In this document: positions 41,058-44,614 of the stretch, one piece after another | Layout of the letters: every line of letters starts with the position of its first letter | Numbering within the stretch: the stretch's first letter is position 1 | Origin: Chitinophagales bacterium | GTDB taxonomy: Bacteria; Bacteroidota; Bacteroidia; Chitinophagales; Chitinophagaceae | NCBI GenBank assembly: GCA_015655015.1 | Contig: JAATFV010000156.1 | Location: forward strand, 1 to 44,614 | Direction of reading: 5' to 3' | DNA length: 44,614 bases | Made by a program: the position numbers and the translations under genes | The notes under the pieces: generated by a model | What the model was told of the DNA's origin: nothing | What the model saw: the letters and a program-made list of their open reading frames with translations, nothing else | Databases searched by the model: none

Positions 41058-43937
41058 TTATTGTATGCGTATTTTCTGTGATAATTTTAAATACTGTCCC
41101 TGAACCTGCACCACATAAAGACCGGGCGCCAGGTTCGCCACCGGAATATGAAAACTATTCGTAGCATTCGCCAGGTACACCGGCACCGTCACCACCTGCT
41201 GTCCGCCCAGGCTATATAACCCGATCGTCGCTTTCTGATTCGCCGTGGCAAACACACTCACCTCCAGCATCGTCGGACTGCTGCACCAGGTTTCCAGCAG
41301 GTCATGCTGTTTTGTACTGTCCAGGGTCACCGTCAACGCCCCGGTCTGGTAGCTTATCGTATAATGATCACCGCCATCCGCGCCACTAGCCGTGACCAGG
41401 TATACCCCCGGATAGCTATCCGCATTCGCCGGCGTAACAGCCGTTGGCAGCTGCGTCAGCACAGCAGGATCTTCCCCTTGCCGGAACCCGGAATAGTGGA
41501 ACGTAAACGTTGGATTCGCCTGACCCTGGACCCGGCTGACATCATCCGGCGTAATGATCAATGGCGCAGGCCCCACCGTCAGCGGCTGCGACACAGATGC
41601 AGCCGAGTAGTTGGCATTCCCCGCCTGTGCAGCTGTAATAGTCGTGACACCCGTTCCCACAATATGTATCGTACCATCGGTCCCTATCGTCGCTACCGAA
41701 ACATCGCTGCTCGTATAAGTGATCGGAATAGTCGTATTTGTGCTCACCGCACCGGCTGGATAATCTCCATCCGTATAATTCTTAGAAGTCAGGGCATTAA
41801 AAGTGATCGTCTGCGCTGATGCCGTAATGGTCAGTACCCCCGGATAATAGTCGAAGGAATAATTGACCGCTGCGCCCGGAGTGATCGAGATCGGATAATC
41901 TCCCGCCGGCGAACCGGCATTCGCCGTTACACTGGCCTGCGGCGCCGTCGTCAATACCGTCACGCCCTCCCCGTTGACAAATCCGCTATAACTCAGCGTC
42001 AGCGTCGGCGGCGCCGATCCATAAACCACCGTCTTATTATCCGCCGTCACCGACAGCAATGCCTTATTCACCGTAAAGGATTGCGACACATCCGCGGCCG
42101 GGCTATAAAAGGCATCTCCTGCCTGTGATGCTTTAATTGTCACATTGCCCACACCCACGATATGCACCTTGCCCCCTACAATGGTAGCCACCGCCGTATT
42201 GTTACTGCTCAGCACCACCGGGATGGTCGTATTATCACTGACGGCACCCGCATCAAGGTCAGCCGCTCCATAAGTCATGTCCGCCAGCGCTCCGAACGTG
42301 ATCGTCTGCGGCTTCACCACCGGCTGTTTGATAAACAAAGTTCCGGCCACATACGTAAAAGCATAGTTATCCGATACTCCGCCGCTCACCGTAATGGGAT
42401 AATTACCCGAGGGCGAGTCGCCATTCGCGGTGGTCGCCGGCGCCGGCGCCGTAGCCAGGTCACCCGCATCCTCACTATTCACAAATCCACTATACGTCAA
42501 CGTCAGCGTTGGCAGAGCATCCCCGAAAGTGATCGTCTTATCATCCGCCGTCACCGTTAGCGCAGCTTTGGCCACGGTCAGGGTCTGTGTCTTCGTAACA
42601 GCCGCATCACCCCCCACCGCGGGGAAACCAGCCGTGAGCGTCGCCGTACCCGCACCGACAATATGTACCGTTCCATCCGCGGCCACCGTCGCCACCGCCG
42701 GCTTATCGCTGCTGAAAGCCGGCACGCTCCCATTGCTGGCAGATGCATTCAGCAAAAAGTCCGCATCCCCATATGTTTTGGAAGGTATCGCATCGAAAGA
42801 AAATTTCGCCACGGGCGCGCCGATCATCCGCACCACATAATCCACCGGGTCCATGATCAGGACATTGCCATCGATATCCGTTCGGATTACTTGCGCAGTC
42901 CCAGCCTTCGCGTCGATCGCAGGTCCTCCATCACCGGAAGGGCCGGCATCACCAAGAACCCCGCAGATCGTCGATATCGTTCCGGATCGATCTATTTTGC
43001 GAATAAGGTAATTATAGGTATCCGACACGTATACGTTACCCTTATCGTCTACAGCTACACTATAAGGAACGAAGAACGAGGCATCCAATGCGCTCCCACC
43101 GTCGCCACCATAGGAATAGGCATAGATCACTCCCGCCATTTTAGTTATTATACCGTCCTTGCCAGCCTTATAGACTACACCACGGTTGGGATCGGCCCAG
43201 TACAACGTTCCGTCATGATCCATCACCATATCGGGAGAGAGGGTACTGACATCAAAGGTCATTCCCTGCTCATCCGCCTGCCCGTTAAAATCCATATAGG
43301 TCGAGATCACCCCGTCAGTGCCTATCTTAAAAATTTTAGTATAGGAAACATCTATATTTGCCACATAGAGATTCCCTTTGGCATCTGCGACCACTGGCAA
43401 CGGGTTAGTGATAATATTGGTAAACATAGCGTCCTTCGCCGCCGTGCCGTCCGCCCAGGGCAATGTTCCCCTCGAACTGGTCACCGTCGTAATGATGCCC
43501 GTTTTGGCATCCACTCTGCGGATCGAAGTGGTACCGTACGCTGTACCAGCTTGAGCAAAAAGAAACAGATCGCCGATCGAATCCGCCGCCATCGAAATAA
43601 TAGGTCCGAGCTGAGCTGCCGTCGCCGGTCCTCCGTCTCCCGTCTCTGTAGAGCTATTGTTATTCCCGATGCCCGCTACCGTTGTAATGATACCCCTCGT
43701 GTCAACCTTACGGATCGTAAACCCTCCGTTATCCACCACATAAAAATTGCCGATCCTATCCGTCGCCATCGAGTTCAAAGTCGAAAGTGTCGCAGCCGTC
43801 GCAGGTCCGCCATCCCCGCTGGGGCCTAATATTCCGGTCTGACCAGCTACCGTATTGATATTCTGCGCACGCACACCCCATCCCGTTAGTAACAGCACGG
43901 TCAGCAGGGAAAATAATTGTCGTAAACATCGTTTCAT
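41058..43937 (-). CDS. NHL-repeat/MBG-repeat surface protein with T9SS type A sorting domain
   Basis: A 959-residue secreted protein. After the signal peptide (ending GVRAQ) about 350 residues form NHL-type propeller repeats (ATDRIGNFYVVDNGGFTIRKVD, DDKGNVYVSDTYNYLIRKID, each with TVAG and GDGGPA turns). Then three pairs of domains alternate: a bacterial Ig-like unit (ITFGALADMTYGAADLDAGA) and an MBG unit (LSVTADNKTVVYGSAPPTLTLSYSGFVNGE). The last 80 residues are a type A T9SS sorting domain (MLEVSVFATANQKATIGLYSLGGQQVV ... NLAPGLYVVQVQ). It would be exported by T9SS and fixed to the surface, with a propeller for binding and an elongated stalk. It lies 1 bp upstream of porV and 23 bp downstream of the DUF4397 lipoprotein gene. 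Confidence 0.93.
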   Translation of the reverse strand: MKRCLRQLFSLLTVLLLTGWGVRAQNINTVAGQTGILGPSGDGGPATAATLSTLNSMATDRIGNFYVVDNGGFTIRKVDTRGIITTVAGIGNNNSSTETGDGGPATAAQLGPIISMAADSIGDLFLFAQAGTAYGTTSIRRVDAKTGIITTVTSSRGTLPWADGTAAKDAMFTNIITNPLPVVADAKGNLYVANIDVSYTKIFKIGTDGVISTYMDFNGQADEQGMTFDVSTLSPDMVMDHDGTLYWADPNRGVVYKAGKDGIITKMAGVIYAYSYGGDGGSALDASFFVPYSVAVDDKGNVYVSDTYNYLIRKIDRSGTISTICGVLGDAGPSGDGGPAIDAKAGTAQVIRTDIDGNVLIMDPVDYVVRMIGAPVAKFSFDAIPSKTYGDADFLLNASASNGSVPAFSSDKPAVATVAADGTVHIVGAGTATLTAGFPAVGGDAAVTKTQTLTVAKAALTVTADDKTITFGDALPTLTLTYSGFVNSEDAGDLATAPAPATTANGDSPSGNYPITVSGGVSDNYAFTYVAGTLFIKQPVVKPQTITFGALADMTYGAADLDAGAVSDNTTIPVVLSSNNTAVATIVGGKVHIVGVGNVTIKASQAGDAFYSPAADVSQSFTVNKALLSVTADNKTVVYGSAPPTLTLSYSGFVNGEGVTVLTTAPQASVTANAGSPAGDYPISITPGAAVNYSFDYYPGVLTITASAQTITFNALTSKNYTDGDYPAGAVSTNTTIPITYTSSDVSVATIGTDGTIHIVGTGVTTITAAQAGNANYSAASVSQPLTVGPAPLIITPDDVSRVQGQANPTFTFHYSGFRQGEDPAVLTQLPTAVTPANADSYPGVYLVTASGADGGDHYTISYQTGALTVTLDSTKQHDLLETWCSSPTMLEVSVFATANQKATIGLYSLGGQQVVTVPVYLANATNSFHIPVANLAPGLYVVQVQGQYLKLSQKIRIQ

Positions 43938-43960
43938 ACTATCGGTATTAAAAAATTATT

Positions 43961-44614
43961 TTAATTATTATTGATCAGATCCAATCCCACCACGATCCTG
44001 CTCGTATCCGCGACCGGGATCGTCTTCCCCAGCAGGGTATAATTCTTTCCCGCCTCCAGCGTCGCCTGCAAGCTTGTCTTGAAGACATAAGGCGACTGGC
44101 TGTCGCGCACATCGAATGTATAGCTGCCCGCCTTTACCGGCAGGAAAGCCGTAACGTCGTTGTAGCTCACTCCCTTTGCCAGTGTATCGCCATCGTGTAT
44201 GAATATATCCAGCGGCCCGCCATAGGTAGCACCCTGTATCACCCGCACCCGGGCATAACCATCCGGCGGCACGCTTAGATCATCCTGCATGAATTTCTGA
44301 AAGCCAAAGTTGTCGTGGGTTGTTGGGTTCATCAGCGTATAGCTGGCGCCAGGTTTCAGATCATAAGGCTGAGAGACAGAGATCCCGGCATAGGTACCGC
44401 TCAGGTAGACGTAAAAATACTGTATGCCCGACGGCACGGACACATATTGCCGCATACCCGGATAGCCTAAAGGCCCCTTGTTGATCTTGAATGTATCCGT
44501 ATACGCCAGGAAGAAATCCAGAGCCGGTAAATACGGAGAGGTCAGCAGTATCATCAGCCTCGCACTGTCTGTCGTGGACTTCGGAGGCGCAGCCGGCGTG
44601 GATTTCCTGCAGGC
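43961..44614 (-). CDS. DUF4397-family lipoprotein, 5' end beyond the window
   Basis: The frame continues upstream of the first in-frame ATG (44554) to the window edge, and the codons there read ACRKSTPAAPPKSTTDSARL, with Cys at 44609-44611 placed like the lipidated cysteine of a lipobox. So the real start lies outside and about 15-20 residues of signal peptide are missing. The visible 217 residues show two DUF4397-like units: LLTSPYLPALDFFLAYTDTF ... SGIQYFYVYLSG, and YARVRVIQGATYGGPLDIFIHDG ... VKAGSYTFDVRD. DUF4397 domains are beta sandwiches of unknown function common in Bacteroidota envelope proteins. It is the first gene seen of the T9SS cassette. Confidence 0.87.
   Translation of the reverse strand, partial: ACRKSTPAAPPKSTTDSARLMILLTSPYLPALDFFLAYTDTFKINKGPLGYPGMRQYVSVPSGIQYFYVYLSGTYAGISVSQPYDLKPGASYTLMNPTTHDNFGFQKFMQDDLSVPPDGYARVRVIQGATYGGPLDIFIHDGDTLAKGVSYNDVTAFLPVKAGSYTFDVRDSQSPYVFKTSLQATLEAGKNYTLLGKTIPVADTSRIVVGLDLINNN

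Overview
The window looks like chromosome of a member of the Bacteroidota, most likely a soil or plant-associated Chitinophagaceae-type genome. The grounds are a SusC/SusD pair with an ECF sigma factor and FecR anti-sigma factor, a PorV-family protein beside a cargo with a type IX secretion (T9SS) C-terminal sorting domain, two LytS/LytTR two-component pairs, several N-terminal carboxypeptidase-regulatory-like outer-membrane receptors, and good matches to the Bacteroidota promoter (TTTG, about 20 bp, TAnnTTTG). No rRNA, tRNA, CRISPR array, insertion sequence or phage module was seen.

Layout. 0-2.3 kb: the 3' end of a luciferase-like flavin monooxygenase, then an AT-rich VOC protein + MarR pair behind a striking palindrome, then a gene-poor stretch. 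2.3-4.2 kb (-): LytTR response regulator and LytS-type kinase with overlapping ends. 4.4-6.6 kb (+): secreted NTF2-like protein, a seven-helix membrane protein and a Crp/Fnr-type regulator. 6.8-15.7 kb (+): SDR dehydrogenase, alpha/beta hydrolase, one-chain ADP-forming acyl-CoA synthetase, a GltD-like flavoprotein fused to a ferredoxin domain, and pyruvate:ferredoxin oxidoreductase. Together the last three could take pyruvate to acetate with ATP formation while passing electrons to NAD(P). 15.8-25.9 kb (-): a polysaccharide utilisation locus, in transcription order sigma factor, FecR, SusC, SusD, GH2 glycosidase. The GH2 reading frame is interrupted by one in-frame amber codon. 26-30.3 kb: BluB, a cupin, a PHP-type phosphoesterase, an outer-membrane barrel and a small exported protein with a textbook promoter and terminator. 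30.4-35 kb: a second LytTR/LytS pair divergent from an outer-membrane beta-barrel receptor. 35-36.6 kb (-): AAA-ATPase/PD-(D/E)XK protein. 36.6-44.6 kb (-): a surface/secretion cassette, in transcription order DUF4397 lipoprotein (cut by the window edge), NHL/MBG-repeat T9SS cargo, PorV-family protein, Oar-like TonB receptor, then a 142-bp remnant of the 3' end of another porV-like gene.

Most notable: the T9SS cassette, in which a PorV paralogue is packed 1 bp from a T9SS cargo and 4 bp from a TonB receptor and which carries the scar of a second porV copy; the amber-interrupted GH2 of the PUL; the pyruvate-to-acetate module with a reversed-order ADP-forming synthetase; and the probable MarR operator at 960-985. 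All function calls are from reading the translated sequence; no database search was run.
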